Shown here: positions 9,036 through 18,553 of the stretch, piece after piece
How the letters are laid out: the number at the start of each line of letters is the position of its first letter
How positions within the stretch are numbered: position 1 is the first letter of the stretch
Source: Halopseudomonas nanhaiensis
GTDB lineage: Bacteria; Pseudomonadota; Gammaproteobacteria; Pseudomonadales; Pseudomonadaceae
Direction: 5' to 3'
Assembly (NCBI RefSeq): GCF_020025155.1
Contig: NZ_CP073751.1
Span: 3,287,501-3,351,500, forward strand
DNA length: 64,000 nt
Position numbers and translations under genes: made by a program
The notes under the pieces: model-generated
What the model was told of the DNA's origin: nothing
Seen by the model: the letters and a program-made list of their open reading frames with translations, nothing else
The model's database searches: none

Positions 9036-9797
9036 TCATTGACCTACGCTGGTGACAGACCAGTCGAAGGTCTGCTCGACCAGAAGCTTGCCGTCATGCC
9101 TGGCGCGAAGGCGGACCTGCCGTGGCGTGAATCCCTCAGGGAGTGAGAGCTCGGCGTCCTCGCTGCTCGCGGGCACCACCTGGAAATAGCGGAAGTCGAG
9201 CGACAAGCCGTCCTCATCTGCGGCCGGTGTCATGCTGGAAAGCGGAACGCTTGCCGGTTCACCGTCTTTTTCGCCCAGCACATCGATGAACAGACTGGCC
9301 TGCGTGGTCTTGGACTCGTCGCCCACCCGGGTGACCATTACCTTGTAGCGATACACGCCGGGGGTTTCGGTTGCCTGCAGCTCAAACGCCTGGAAGCGCA
9401 AACCGGGGGCCATGGCACGGGGAGAGAGCGAACCTCGATAAACCGCGAGGTCCTGCTGCAGCCGAAACAGCTGCTGCTCCAGGTCGTGAATCATTCCCTG
9501 GCTACCCTTGAGGGATTCCCGGGACACGAGCAGATCCACCTCGATCTGTCGGTACTGCTGGGACATCTCCTCAAGCTCAACGCGCGTCTCGGCCAGAGTC
9601 ACCGCCAACTCGTCACGCTCGGCGCGCATACTCTCCTGCGACCGCATCGCGGCGTCCCAGCCAAGCCAGCCGGCGCCGGGAATGGACAGCAACACCAGCA
9701 GCGTCAGCGCCTGACTTCTCAGCTGCTGGGCGCGAGTCCGGTGCGGTACGACAACCAGATTATGCCCGCGCAGCGGCGGGCGACGGCGCCGCTCCAC
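9036..9797 (-). CDS. DUF6776-like membrane-anchored coiled-coil protein
   Basis: Function unknown. Of 253 residues, the first 28 are basic and cytoplasmic. A single transmembrane helix follows at about 29-50, then a heptad-rich coiled coil (52-118) and a beta-rich C-terminal domain, presumably periplasmic. The layout resembles scaffolding proteins of the envelope. It starts one base after the argC stop, so it is almost certainly in the argC operon, an arrangement I recall in P. aeruginosa. No enzyme motif was found. Confidence 0.8.
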   Translation of the reverse strand: MERRRRPPLRGHNLVVVPHRTRAQQLRSQALTLLVLLSIPGAGWLGWDAAMRSQESMRAERDELAVTLAETRVELEEMSQQYRQIEVDLLVSRESLKGSQGMIHDLEQQLFRLQQDLAVYRGSLSPRAMAPGLRFQAFELQATETPGVYRYKVMVTRVGDESKTTQASLFIDVLGEKDGEPASVPLSSMTPAADEDGLSLDFRYFQVVPASSEDAELSLPEGFTPRQVRLRARHDGKLLVEQTFDWSVTSVGQ

Positions 9798-9798
9798 C

Positions 9799-10833
9799 TT
9801 ATGGCATCAACGCCGGGTGGGCCAGGCCAAGCGTTTCCTCCAGACCCAGAGCGATATTCATATTCTGAATCGCCTGCCCGGAGGCCCCCTTGACGAGGTT
9901 GTCGATGACCGAGAGCACCACGACGAGATCGCCATCCTGCGGGCGATGCACCGCGATGCGGCACATGTTCGAGCCACGCACACTGCGGGTTTCCGGATGA
10001 CTGCCCTTGGGCAGCACATCGACAAAAGGCTCGCTGGCATAGCGTTCGCTATACAGTGCCTGCAAGTCGACCGACCGATCCGTCACGGTGGCATACAGTG
10101 TCGCGTGGATACCGCGGATCATCGGCGTCAGATGGGGGACGAAGGTCAAGCCTATGGGTCCGTTTGCAGCCAAACGCAGCCCCTGACTGATTTCCGGCAG
10201 ATGACGATGACCCGAAACGCCATATGCCTTCATGCTCTCGGAGGCCTCGCCCAATAGCGACCCGACACTCGCACCACGCCCCGCACCGCTGACGCCGGAC
10301 TTGCAGTCAGCAATCAACGTGCGGGCATCGGCCAGTCCGGTTTCGAGCAACGGGATCAGGCCCAATTGGGCTGCGGTCGGATAGCATCCGGGAACCGCAA
10401 TCAGACGAGCCTCGCGAATCGCCTCGCGGTTCACTTCGGGCAAACCGTAAACAGCCTGGTTCAGCAGCTCCGGTGCGCCGTGTGCCTGGCCATACCACCT
10501 GCTCCACTCATCGGCGTCACGCAGACGGAAGTCAGCGGACAGGTCGATAATGCGCGTACCGGTGGCCAGCAGTTCGCCTGCCAGCGAATGGGCCACGCCA
10601 TGCGGTGTGGCGAAGAACACGACATCGCAGCGTCCCAGCCTGGAGACGTCAGGCACACTAAACGCCAGATGGTCGTAATGGCCGCGCAGATTGGGGTACA
10701 TGTCCGGGACGCGCACGCCTTCTTCGGAGCGCGAGGTGATCACTTCGACATGCGCCTCGGGGTGCTGGGCAAGCAACCGAAGCAGCTCAACTCCCGTGTA
10801 ACCGGTTCCGCCTACAATGCCGACCTTGATCAT
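9799..10833 (-). CDS. argC: N-acetyl-gamma-glutamyl-phosphate reductase
   Basis: Third step of arginine biosynthesis: NADPH-dependent reduction of N-acetylglutamyl-phosphate to the semialdehyde. The 344-residue protein has the NADP-binding GGTGYTG at 8-14, the catalytic cysteine C150 in VPGCYPT, and the histidine of the GHRHLPEI segment. The length and ends match the family. It is divergent from hemJ and immediately followed by the DUF6776-like gene. Confidence 0.98.
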   Translation of the reverse strand: MIKVGIVGGTGYTGVELLRLLAQHPEAHVEVITSRSEEGVRVPDMYPNLRGHYDHLAFSVPDVSRLGRCDVVFFATPHGVAHSLAGELLATGTRIIDLSADFRLRDADEWSRWYGQAHGAPELLNQAVYGLPEVNREAIREARLIAVPGCYPTAAQLGLIPLLETGLADARTLIADCKSGVSGAGRGASVGSLLGEASESMKAYGVSGHRHLPEISQGLRLAANGPIGLTFVPHLTPMIRGIHATLYATVTDRSVDLQALYSERYASEPFVDVLPKGSHPETRSVRGSNMCRIAVHRPQDGDLVVVLSVIDNLVKGASGQAIQNMNIALGLEETLGLAHPALMP

Positions 10834-10850
10834 GATTCATTTCCCGACGT

Positions 10851-10878
10851 TTGAACGTGACTGATGCTGCCCTATGAT
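10851..10878 (+). promoter_or_regulatory. Candidate hemJ promoter
   Basis: TTGAAC (10851-10856), a 16-base spacer and TATGAT (10873-10878), 67 bases upstream of the hemJ GTG start in the argC-hemJ divergent region. Confidence 0.5.
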
Positions 10879-10945
10879 AAAAGCGTTGGCGGAAATTGCC
10901 AGCAACCATCACCCGCCCTGCCCCGGGCTTACAAAGGAATCACCC

Positions 10946-11368
10946 GTGTACCTGTGGATCAAAGCTCTGCATATCGTCGCTATCGTCACCTGGTTCGCCG
11001 GTCTGTTCTATCTGCCGCGACTGTTCGTCTATCACGCAGCCGCCGAAGACAGCACCAGCCGGGAGCGCTTCAAGGTCATGGAGCGCAAACTGTACCGCGG
11101 CATCATGCTGCCCTCGATGATCGCCACCCTGGTGTTCGGCATCTGGCTGCTCGCGCTTTCCCCGGAATGGATGAAGCAGGGCTGGATGCATACCAAGCTT
11201 GCCCTGGTGGTGTTGCTGATCGGTTACCATCACATGTGCGGAGCATTTCTCAAGCGGTTTGCAGCCGATGCCAATACGCGATCCCACGTCTTTTTCCGCT
11301 GGTTCAACGAAGCACCGGTGCTGGTGTTGCTGGCGATCGTGATTCTCGTGGTGGTCAAGCCGTACTAA
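10946..11368 (+). CDS. hemJ: Protoporphyrinogen IX oxidase HemJ
   Basis: Oxygen-independent conversion of protoporphyrinogen IX to protoporphyrin IX in haem synthesis, in the inner membrane. The 140-residue protein has four hydrophobic helices and the family N-terminus LWIKALHIVAIVTWFAGLFY. Conserved His9 and Lys84 match the proposed haem-ligand pair of HemJ. A GTG start at 10946 is chosen because AAGGAA sits seven bases upstream and the product then begins as in homologues. The open frame extends 72 bases further upstream but without homology. Its stop codon directly abuts the stop of the convergent AAA ATPase gene. Confidence 0.93.
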   Translation: MYLWIKALHIVAIVTWFAGLFYLPRLFVYHAAAEDSTSRERFKVMERKLYRGIMLPSMIATLVFGIWLLALSPEWMKQGWMHTKLALVVLLIGYHHMCGAFLKRFAADANTRSHVFFRWFNEAPVLVLLAIVILVVVKPY

Positions 11369-12847
11369 TCACCCGGCCATCACCGCTCGGCCTTGTGCCC
11401 AGGCGCGCAGGGCGTCGATCTGCTCGGCCATGACCACCGACAGCGGCGACGTCTGCGCCAGCCTATCAATCAGCTCGGCAGTACCGATCGGTTCCTGACG
11501 CGCCGCGGCAGCGTACACCGCCGCCACGATGGCCTGCTCGATCTCCGCGCCTGAAAACCCTGCGCTGGCAGCCGCCAGCGCAGGGAGATCGAAGCGGTTG
11601 ACCTCCAACTCCCGGCGTGCCAGATGAATGGCGAAGATGTCTGCCCGGACGGATTCGTCAGGCAGGTCGACAAAAAACATCTCGTCGATTCGCCCCTTGC
11701 GAATCAGCTCCGGCGGCAGTTGCGAAACATCGTTGGCGGTAGCAACCAGAAACACGCGGGTTTTTCGCTCCGCCATCCAGGTCAGCAGCGTGCCGAGCAG
11801 GCGTCTGGAGACCCCGGATTCGCCACTGTCCGGCGCCAATCCTTTCTCGATCTCGTCGATCCACAACACGCAGGGCTCCATACTGTCTGCCAGATTCAGC
11901 GCCTCGCGCAGATTTTTCTCGGTTTCGCCGATGTATTTGTCATACAGGCAGGCGAAATCCAACCGCAACAGCGGCAGGCCCCACACGCCGGCCACCGACT
12001 TCGCCGCGAGACTTTTACCGGCACCCTGCACACCTACGAGCAACAACCCCTTGGGCACGTCGGCGCTACCAGCCTCACTGAACGCCGCTTGCCTGTCATT
12101 AAGCCAAGCTTTCAGCGAAGACAGTCCCCCCACCTCGGAAAACCGCGCCGTCTCGTATTCGAAACTCAGCACACCTTGCATGCCCAGCAATCCGAATTTC
12201 GCCCTGTTCAGGACCGGGAGGTCTTCACGGGTAATCGCACCATCATCGTGGATCAGTTTGCGCGCCAGTTGCCGGGCCTCTGCGTGGGTGGTGCCGCGCA
12301 AGTTGCCAACCACCTGCTCCAGCGTCTGATTGTCGGTGCGCACCCGTTTGCCCTGATTCTGCTCGCTCCAGCGGGCGGCCTCCTCGCGCACGATGGTCGC
12401 CAGCTGCTCGGCCGAGGGCATGCTCAGGCTCAGGCTCGACGCCAGCCGTCGAAGCTCTGGAGGAAGCGTCAGCGCATGGCTGACCAGAATCAGGGTCGGA
12501 GCCGGCTCGGCCGGATTCATTGCCAGCATTTTCAGCTGACGAACCACCCGCGGCGAGTCGATAAAAGGATGCAGGTCGCACATCACGTACAGCGCAGGTT
12601 GATTGTCCGTACGGATCCGCTCCAGCGCCTTGTCCGGGTCGGCTGTATCCTCTGCCTGCTCGACGTCACTGCCGAATCCAAGCCTGCGCAGACCTTCCAC
12701 GTGGTTCCACGTATACCAGGTCTGGGCGCGCCGGATTGCGAGCATACCGATTGCCTCGAGCACCCGCGGCTCGTCCCAGGTTTCGACAATTACCAGCCTG
12801 GTCCTGGAGTCGAGCAGCAGCGACAGATCGTGCATATCATTTTTCAC
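11369..12847 (-). CDS. Ycf46-type AAA ATPase
   Basis: Cytosolic AAA+ ATPase of the Ycf46 family; its substrate is unknown, though cyanobacterial Ycf46 has been tied to CO2/photosynthesis regulation. Numbering from the GTG at 12847 (492 residues): a non-AAA N-terminal domain (1-220), Walker A GVQGAGKS (272-279), Walker B VLWIDEIEK (327-335), sensor-1 ATAND (369-373) and the arginine-finger segment RKGRIDE (383-389). The GTG is preferred because AGAAGGGG lies six bases upstream; a TTG further upstream has no ribosome binding site. Divergent from the HIT gene. Confidence 0.9.
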   Translation of the reverse strand: MKNDMHDLSLLLDSRTRLVIVETWDEPRVLEAIGMLAIRRAQTWYTWNHVEGLRRLGFGSDVEQAEDTADPDKALERIRTDNQPALYVMCDLHPFIDSPRVVRQLKMLAMNPAEPAPTLILVSHALTLPPELRRLASSLSLSMPSAEQLATIVREEAARWSEQNQGKRVRTDNQTLEQVVGNLRGTTHAEARQLARKLIHDDGAITREDLPVLNRAKFGLLGMQGVLSFEYETARFSEVGGLSSLKAWLNDRQAAFSEAGSADVPKGLLLVGVQGAGKSLAAKSVAGVWGLPLLRLDFACLYDKYIGETEKNLREALNLADSMEPCVLWIDEIEKGLAPDSGESGVSRRLLGTLLTWMAERKTRVFLVATANDVSQLPPELIRKGRIDEMFFVDLPDESVRADIFAIHLARRELEVNRFDLPALAAASAGFSGAEIEQAIVAAVYAAAARQEPIGTAELIDRLAQTSPLSVVMAEQIDALRAWAQGRAVMAG

Positions 12848-12937
12848 AGCGAGCCCCTTCTTCCCTGATAGCGCGCACGGTTTCAATCCGGGCGCGGTCT
12901 AGTACACTGAAACGCTCCAATACGATGAGGACGCCCC

Positions 12938-13276
12938 GTGGACTGTCTGTTCTGCAAGATAACCGAGGGAAAAATCCCGGCAAAGAAGATTTTCGAGGAC
13001 GACCAGGTGCTGGCCTTCCATGACATCAACCCGCAGGCGCCGGTACATTTTCTGGTCATTCCAAAGAAGCACATCGCCACGCTTAACGATGTTACCGAGG
13101 CCGATCGCGAACTGGTGGGTCATATGGTCTACGTCGGCCAGAAGCTGGCGCTCGATCTGGGGTGCGAAGCGGGTTTTCGTACCGTATTCAACTGCAAGGA
13201 AATGGGTAGCCAGACGGTCTACCACATTCATCTGCATGTACTGGGGCAGCGTCAGATGGGCTGGCCGCCAGGTTGA
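12938..13276 (+). CDS. HIT family purine nucleoside phosphoramidase
   Basis: HINT-branch histidine-triad hydrolase that cleaves AMP-lysine or AMP-NH2 type phosphoramidates. The 112-residue protein has the N-terminal CLFCKI motif and the triad HIHLHVLG, with HIHLH at 96-100. It starts with GTG at 12938 behind GAGGA. It closely resembles HinT (YcfF). The adjoining genes do not suggest a dedicated substrate. Confidence 0.95.
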   Translation: MDCLFCKITEGKIPAKKIFEDDQVLAFHDINPQAPVHFLVIPKKHIATLNDVTEADRELVGHMVYVGQKLALDLGCEAGFRTVFNCKEMGSQTVYHIHLHVLGQRQMGWPPG

Positions 13277-13336
13277 TTCAGCGCAGGATGATTTCTTTCC
13301 GCGAGGGCTAGACTGCGTTTTTCCAGGGAGCAATGC

Positions 13337-13981
13337 ATGAGCACACGCCAACACACCTTTCTAGATCGTTTGCTGATCCAGGCAGACCAATCGCTGCGTA
13401 CGCTGGTACCCGGCGCGGCGCTGGCCAATCGCCCGTCGCCGGCACTGCCACTGGCCGATACACCGCTGGTCGAGGCGGAGCGTCGCCGTGTGGCGGGATT
13501 GATGCGCATCAACCATACCGGTGAAGTGTGCGCACAGGCTCTGTATCAGGGCCAGGCGCTGACAGCCAAGCTGCCGGACGTTCGCGGAAAGATGGAGCAG
13601 GCAGCAGAAGAAGAGATCGACCATCTGGCCTGGTGCGAGCAGCGCCTGCGGGAGCTGAACAGCCATCCGAGCGTGTTCAATCCGCTGTTCTATGGCGCGT
13701 CCTTCGGTATGGGTGCGGTAGCCGGTCTGATCAGCGATCGGGTCAGCCTGGGATTTGTCGCGGCCACCGAACAGCTGGTCGAGCGGCACCTCGATAATCA
13801 CCTGACCCGCCTGCCCGAAGACGATGTGCGCTCGCGCGCTATTCTCGAGCAGATGCGCGAGGACGAGATTGAGCATGGCAACCAGGCCATGGCAGCCGGT
13901 GGCGTGCGGTTTCCGGCACCGGTCAAGGCAGCCATGACGCTGATGTCCAAGGTCATGACGGCCGCGACCTACCGCGTTTGA
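13337..13981 (+). CDS. coq7: 3-demethoxyubiquinol 3-hydroxylase
   Basis: Non-haem diiron monooxygenase catalysing the penultimate hydroxylation of ubiquinone synthesis; membrane-associated. All six iron ligands are visible: E63 (HTGEV), E93 and H96 (EEIDH), E145, E177 and H180 (EIEH). The 214-residue length matches bacterial Coq7. The ATG at 13337 follows GGGAG; an overlapping out-of-frame ATG lies four bases earlier. It converges with the OsmC gene two bases downstream. Confidence 0.97.
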   Translation: MSTRQHTFLDRLLIQADQSLRTLVPGAALANRPSPALPLADTPLVEAERRRVAGLMRINHTGEVCAQALYQGQALTAKLPDVRGKMEQAAEEEIDHLAWCEQRLRELNSHPSVFNPLFYGASFGMGAVAGLISDRVSLGFVAATEQLVERHLDNHLTRLPEDDVRSRAILEQMREDEIEHGNQAMAAGGVRFPAPVKAAMTLMSKVMTAATYRV

Positions 13982-13983
13982 GA

Positions 13984-14406
13984 TCAATCGACCTCGACGA
14001 TCTCGTAGTCGTGGGTAATCTCGACCCCGGCGCGACCGAACATGATCGATGCGGAACAATACTTCTCTGCCGAGAGCTCGACCGCGCGCTTGACGTGCGC
14101 TTCCTTAAGTTGCTTGCCGGTGACAACGAAGTGCACATGAATTCGAGTGAACACCTTCGGCTCGGTCTCGGCTCGCTCGGCGTCAAGCAGCGTGTGAACG
14201 TCGCGAATGTCCTGCCGGGCCTTCTTCAGGATACTCACTACATCGTAACTGGCGCAGCCGCCAAGGCCGATCAGCACGGTCTCCATCGGCCGCACTCCCA
14301 TGTTGCGTCCGCCGGCGTCCGGAGGGCCGTCCATCACGACCGTATGGCCGCTACCCGACTCGCCCAGAAACATGGCACCGTCGACCCACTTTATATGTGC
14401 TTTCAT
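13984..14406 (-). CDS. OsmC/YhfA-family thiol peroxidase-like protein
   Basis: OsmC-fold protein predicted to reduce organic hydroperoxides through two cysteines. The 140-residue protein has C51 (GLGGCASYD) and C117 (EKYCSAS) at the conserved positions. Sequence and length fit the YhfA branch rather than Ohr, whose peroxidase role is less well tested. A strong GGAGGG ribosome binding site precedes the ATG at 14406. Confidence 0.92.
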   Translation of the reverse strand: MKAHIKWVDGAMFLGESGSGHTVVMDGPPDAGGRNMGVRPMETVLIGLGGCASYDVVSILKKARQDIRDVHTLLDAERAETEPKVFTRIHVHFVVTGKQLKEAHVKRAVELSAEKYCSASIMFGRAGVEITHDYEIVEVD

Positions 14407-14647
14407 CCGACCCTCCGGCAGGGTAAATTCGCTAGTTCAGAGGCCGGGCAGGATAGCACAGCCGCATGAGGCAGAGTGCCGCTATGGCCATGACCGGCAA
14501 AACTGGACATAATCGGTTTTGGTCTCAGCTCGAGGCTCTCTGGATCGACCCGCTATACCGGTACGCTCGAAAAATAAGAAGTCTGCAAGCCCGCCAACTG
14601 CCTCTGCCCGGCGAGCCTGACACGCTTCACTGCCAGGAAAACAAGTA

Positions 14648-15292
14648 ATGGTTGCGACTGCCCTGACACCGAAAATAAAGAATCTCGACGCCTACCTCGC
14701 CCACTGTCACCGCCGCAAATTCGCCGCTCGCAGCACCATCATCCATGCCGGGGATGTCTCCGACAGCCTGTTCTACATCGTCAAGGGCTCGGTCACGATC
14801 CTGATCGAGGATGAACACGGCCGGGAGATGATCATCGCCTACCTGAACCAGGGGGACTTCTTCGGCGAGATGGGACTGTTCGACCAGTCCGCCGCGCAGC
14901 AGGATCGCAGCGCCTGGGTCCGCGCCAAGACCGAGTGTGAGGTCGCCGAGGTCAGCTACAGCAAGTTTCGCGAGCTTAGCCAGCGCGATCCCGACCTGCT
15001 CTACGCAGTCGGCCGTCAGATGGCCGAGCGGCTGCGCAACACCACTCGCAAGGTCGGTAACCTGGCCTTTCTCGATGTCACCGGCCGTGTGGCTGGCAGT
15101 CTGTTGGAACTGTGCAAACAGCCCGACGCGATGACGCACCCGGACGGCATGCAGATCAAGATCACCCGCCAGGAAATCGGCCGCATAGTAGGCTGCTCTC
15201 GCGAGATGGTCGGCCGCGTGCTGAAAAGCCTCGAGGAACAGGGGTTGATAGAGGTCAAGGGCAAGACCATGGTCATCTACGGCACCCGCTGA
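14648..15292 (+). CDS. vfr: cAMP-responsive transcription regulator Vfr/CRP
   Basis: Global cAMP-dependent activator and repressor; in Pseudomonas, Vfr controls virulence factors and type IV pili. The 214-residue protein has the cAMP pocket GEMG (73-76) and R87-S88 (RSAWVRA), and a C-terminal helix-turn-helix [20 protein letters not shown] (173-192), very close to E. coli CRP. A ribosome binding site AGGA precedes the ATG. The 240-base upstream region (14407-14647) shows no clear TGTGA-N6-TCACA site, so autoregulation is not apparent here. In this window it is followed by bioA, not by the genes I recall next to it in P. aeruginosa. Confidence 0.96.
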   Translation: MVATALTPKIKNLDAYLAHCHRRKFAARSTIIHAGDVSDSLFYIVKGSVTILIEDEHGREMIIAYLNQGDFFGEMGLFDQSAAQQDRSAWVRAKTECEVAEVSYSKFRELSQRDPDLLYAVGRQMAERLRNTTRKVGNLAFLDVTGRVAGSLLELCKQPDAMTHPDGMQIKITRQEIGRIVGCSREMVGRVLKSLEEQGLIEVKGKTMVIYGTR

Positions 15293-15353
15293 ACTGCAGC
15301 CCTTCGACCGCTCATGTACAATCGTCCGGATGAATTCCGATGGCGAGGCGATT

Positions 15354-16706
15354 ATGGGCTTGAACAACCAGTGGATGCAGCGCGACATTTCGGTTCTGTG
15401 GCATCCCTGCACCCAGATGAAAGATCACGAGCACATGCCCATCATTCCGGTGAAACGGGGTGAAGGCGTGTGGCTGCATGACTTCGAAGGCAATCGGTAC
15501 CTTGATGCGGTCAGCTCCTGGTGGGTGAATGTCTTCGGCCACGCCAATCCCTACATCAACGACCGGATCAAGCAACAGCTCGACACGCTCGAACACGTTA
15601 TTCTCGGCGGCTTCAGTCACCCGGCGGTGATCGAGCTGTCGGAGCGTCTGGTGGACATCACCCCTGCATCGCTCACCCGTTGCTTCTATGCCGACAACGG
15701 CTCGTCGTGCATCGAAGTGGCACTGAAGATGAGCTTTCACTACTGGCTCAACAAGGGTCAGCCGAAGAAGAAGCGCTTCATCAACCTGTCCAACAGTTAT
15801 CACGGCGAAACGCTTGCCGCGCTGGCTGTCGGTGACGTAGGCCTGTACAAGGCGACCTACGAGCCGCTGCTGATGGGTGTGATCACCGTACCGTCACCCG
15901 ACTGCTACGAACGTGAACCCGGGACCACCTGGGAAGAGCACAGCCGCACAATGTTCGAGCATATGGAACGCGCCCTCGCCGAGAATCATGAAGAGGTCGC
16001 AGCGGTGATCGTCGAGCCGCTGATCCAGTGTGCGGCTGGGATGCGCATGTACCATCCGGTGTATCTCAAGCTGCTGCGCGAAGCCTGTGACCGCTACGGG
16101 GTTCACCTGATTCACGACGAAATCGCGGTTGGATTCGGCCGCACCGGCACCCTGTTCGCCTGTGAGCAGGCCGGCATTACACCTGACTTCCTGTGTTTGT
16201 CCAAGGCACTGACCGGCGGCTATCTGCCCATGGCGGTGTGCATGACCAACGACGACGTGTATGACGCCTTCTACGATGATTACGAAAGCATGCGCGCGTT
16301 TTTGCACTCGCACAGCTACACCGGCAATCCGCTGGCCTGCGCGGCGGCCCTCGCCACGCTGGATCTGTTCGAACAGAACAACGTGATCGAAGCAAACAAG
16401 GTGCTGTCCGCGCGCATGGCCAGCGCAACGGCGCACTTCGTCGATCATCCGCACGTAGCCGAGGTTCGCCAGACCGGCATGGTGCTGGCTATCGAGATGG
16501 TCAAGGACAAGGCCAACCGTACGCCCTACCCCTGGCAGGAGCGGCGCGGCATCCGGGTCTATCAGCATGGCCTGAAGAACGAAGCCCTGCTGCGTCCGCT
16601 CGGCAGTGTGGTGTATTTCATGCCACCCTATGTCATCACACCGGACCAGATCGATCATCTGGCTGCCGTCGCCTGGGAAGGCATTCAGCTGGCGACGCGG
16701 GACTGA
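15354..16706 (+). CDS. bioA: Adenosylmethionine-8-amino-7-oxononanoate aminotransferase
   Basis: PLP enzyme of biotin synthesis that converts KAPA to DAPA using S-adenosylmethionine as amino donor. Counting from the ATG at 15354 (450 residues), the PLP-binding Asp is D255 (HDEIAVGFGRTG) and the Schiff-base Lys is K284 (LSKALTGGYLP). The N-terminal WHPCTQMKDHE is diagnostic of BioA. This ATG has GAGG five bases upstream; an in-frame ATG at 15330 has none. The other biotin genes are not in the window. It lies three bases before rsmE, as I recall in Pseudomonas. Confidence 0.95.
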   Translation: MGLNNQWMQRDISVLWHPCTQMKDHEHMPIIPVKRGEGVWLHDFEGNRYLDAVSSWWVNVFGHANPYINDRIKQQLDTLEHVILGGFSHPAVIELSERLVDITPASLTRCFYADNGSSCIEVALKMSFHYWLNKGQPKKKRFINLSNSYHGETLAALAVGDVGLYKATYEPLLMGVITVPSPDCYEREPGTTWEEHSRTMFEHMERALAENHEEVAAVIVEPLIQCAAGMRMYHPVYLKLLREACDRYGVHLIHDEIAVGFGRTGTLFACEQAGITPDFLCLSKALTGGYLPMAVCMTNDDVYDAFYDDYESMRAFLHSHSYTGNPLACAAALATLDLFEQNNVIEANKVLSARMASATAHFVDHPHVAEVRQTGMVLAIEMVKDKANRTPYPWQERRGIRVYQHGLKNEALLRPLGSVVYFMPPYVITPDQIDHLAAVAWEGIQLATRD

Positions 16707-16709
16707 AGG

Positions 16710-17432
16710 GTGCGTGTCTCGCGCTTTCATCTCGATGCCGACCTCTGCGAAGGCGAACACCTGCTCGAAGGTGACCTGGCGCACTACGTGGGGCGCGTCC
16801 TCCGGTTGAGCCCGGGGGCCGCCATACAGGTATTCAACGGCAGCGGCCAGGAGTGGCCTGGACAGATCACCGAGGTGGGCAAACGCGAGGTCAGGGTTAC
16901 GCTTGGGCCGTCCGTCGCCGGCCTCGCCGAGCCCGCCCTCACGGTACATCTGGGCCAGGCGCTCTCACGCGGAGAGCGGATGGACTGGGCCATCCAGAAG
17001 GCGGTGGAGCTCGGCGTCAGCGAGATCACGCCCCTGTTCACCGAGCGTTGTGAAGTGAAGCTGCAAGGCGAACGCGCCGACAAGCGTCAAGGTCACTGGC
17101 AGCAGATTGCAGTCAGCGCCTGTGAACAGTGTGGGCGCAGTGTCATCCCGATCATCCACCCTCCCCAGCAACTGGATGCCTGGCTGGAATCACTGCAGTG
17201 CGAGCTCAAGCTGGTTCTGCACCATCGCACCGAGCAGGATCTGTCCAGTCGGCCCCGCCCCGCATCGATCGGCCTGCTCATCGGCCCCGAGGGCGGGCTC
17301 TCGCCAGAGGAAATCAGCCGGGCGGTCGCCGCGGAGTTCGTTGCGGCGCGCTTCGGTCCCCGGGTGTTGCGCACGGAAACGGCGCCCGTGGTCGCGCTGA
17401 GTGTCGTTCAGCAGCTGTGGGGCGATTTCTAG
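16710..17432 (+). CDS. rsmE: 16S rRNA m3U1498 methyltransferase
   Basis: SPOUT-class methyltransferase for U1498 of 16S rRNA. The 240-residue protein has an N-terminal PUA-like domain, then the AdoMet-binding knot LIGPEGGLSPEE near residues 190-202 and LRTETAPVVALSVVQ at the C-terminus. GTG start at 16710, three bases after the bioA stop; probably co-transcribed with it. Confidence 0.96.
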   Translation: MRVSRFHLDADLCEGEHLLEGDLAHYVGRVLRLSPGAAIQVFNGSGQEWPGQITEVGKREVRVTLGPSVAGLAEPALTVHLGQALSRGERMDWAIQKAVELGVSEITPLFTERCEVKLQGERADKRQGHWQQIAVSACEQCGRSVIPIIHPPQQLDAWLESLQCELKLVLHHRTEQDLSSRPRPASIGLLIGPEGGLSPEEISRAVAAEFVAARFGPRVLRTETAPVVALSVVQQLWGDF

Positions 17433-17469
17433 CGCAGCGCTTGCCTTTCTTCCTCGATCAGGAACCAGC

Positions 17470-18246
17470 ATGGATTTGATGCAGATTGCGCTGATCGCCC
17501 TGGGCGGTTTCGCCGCCGGAGCGATGAACGCGCTGGCGGGGGGCGGCACGTTCTTCTCCTTTCCCACGCTGCTTGCGGTTGGCATCGCTCCGGTTACCGC
17601 CAACGCCACCAATGCCGTGGCGCTGTGGCCGGCCAGCGTCTCCGCTGCGCTGGCGCTGCGCCCGGAACTGCGGCGTCTGTCGTTCCGCCGCTATCTGGTC
17701 CCGTTGATGATCGCGGCCGCCGCCGGCGGCCTGGCTGGCGGCCTCCTGCTGCTGCTCACCAGCAATCAGATGTTTTACACCCTGGTGCCCTGGCTGCTGC
17801 TGCTGGCTACGCTGCTGTTTACCTTCAGCGCCTGGCTGGGCAAACAGGTGGCACGGCTCGATACCGCTCAGCGTGGACGCGAACATCTGACGCCGGCCGG
17901 TTTCTGCTCGCAGCTGGTCGTCTCGCTGTACGGCGGGTTCTTCGGTGCCGGGATGGGCATCATGATGATCGCCAGTCTGGCGATCTCCGGGCATACGCAG
18001 ATCGCCCGCATCAACGCGATCAAGAGCCTGATGTCGTCGGTCATCTACAGCGTCGCCGCACTGACTTTCATCATTGCCGGCGCAGTGCACTGGCCGGCAC
18101 TGGGCATCATGCTCGTGGGCACCATCAGCGGTGGCTATTGTGGTGGACTGATCGCCCGCTGGCTGCCCAACATCTGGCTTCGCCGGGTCGTCACGGTGAT
18201 CGCCTGGTCGTTGACGCTATATTATTTTCACGACGTGTATGCCTGA
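17470..18246 (+). CDS. TSUP-family sulfite/anion exporter
   Basis: Inner-membrane permease of the TauE/SafE (TSUP) family. From the ATG at 17470 (258 residues) there are about eight hydrophobic helices in two repeated halves, each starting with a GG-rich segment: AGAMNALAGGGTF near 18-30 and SLYGGFFGAGMGIMM near 155-170. The ribosome binding site AGGA lies six bases upstream. The substrate cannot be read from sequence: sulfite, sulfoacetate and other organosulfur anions are known in the family. Neighbours are housekeeping genes and give no hint. Confidence 0.88.
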   Translation: MDLMQIALIALGGFAAGAMNALAGGGTFFSFPTLLAVGIAPVTANATNAVALWPASVSAALALRPELRRLSFRRYLVPLMIAAAAGGLAGGLLLLLTSNQMFYTLVPWLLLLATLLFTFSAWLGKQVARLDTAQRGREHLTPAGFCSQLVVSLYGGFFGAGMGIMMIASLAISGHTQIARINAIKSLMSSVIYSVAALTFIIAGAVHWPALGIMLVGTISGGYCGGLIARWLPNIWLRRVVTVIAWSLTLYYFHDVYA

Positions 18247-18316
18247 TTGATTCCCCGGGTCGGCTTGGGTAATGTTCGCCGGGACCCGATCCAGTCCAGA
18301 TAACCGAGGTAACCGC

Positions 18317-18553
18317 ATGGCCCGGAAGAAACCGGTGGTTTTTGAACAGTCGCTTGGCGAACTGCAGGCACTGGTCGAGCGGCTGGAAAGCGGCGACCTG
18401 AGTCTGGAACAGTCGCTGACAGCCTTCGAGCAGGGTGTCGCCCTGACCCGGGAATGCCAGCAGGCGCTGACACTCGCCGAACAGAAGGTTCAACAGCTGA
18501 TCGAGCAGAACGGTGCACTGACGACCACCCCCTTCGACGGCGAAGCCGAATGA
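18317..18553 (+). CDS. xseB: Exodeoxyribonuclease VII small subunit
   Basis: Small subunit that assembles on XseA to form the single-strand exonuclease ExoVII. The 78-residue protein is almost wholly helical and carries the family signature [20 protein letters not shown]. The ATG at 18317 follows GAGG. The stop overlaps the ispA start (ATGA), forming the xseB-ispA-dxs cluster usual in gammaproteobacteria. Confidence 0.96.
   Translation: MARKKPVVFEQSLGELQALVERLESGDLSLEQSLTAFEQGVALTRECQQALTLAEQKVQQLIEQNGALTTTPFDGEAE

Noticed and set aside
11624-12868. A 414-codon open frame on the plus strand opposite the AAA ATPase gene
   Set aside because: It is antisense to a well-supported gene, rich in Arg/Gln/His as expected from the opposite strand of GC-rich coding DNA, and has no recognisable motif.
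14407-14647. CRP/Vfr autoregulatory site
   Set aside because: No TGTGA-N6-TCACA-like palindrome in the upstream region.
14466-14648. A 60-codon open frame just before vfr
   Set aside because: It has no good ribosome binding site, overlaps the vfr start and shows no similarity I can name.
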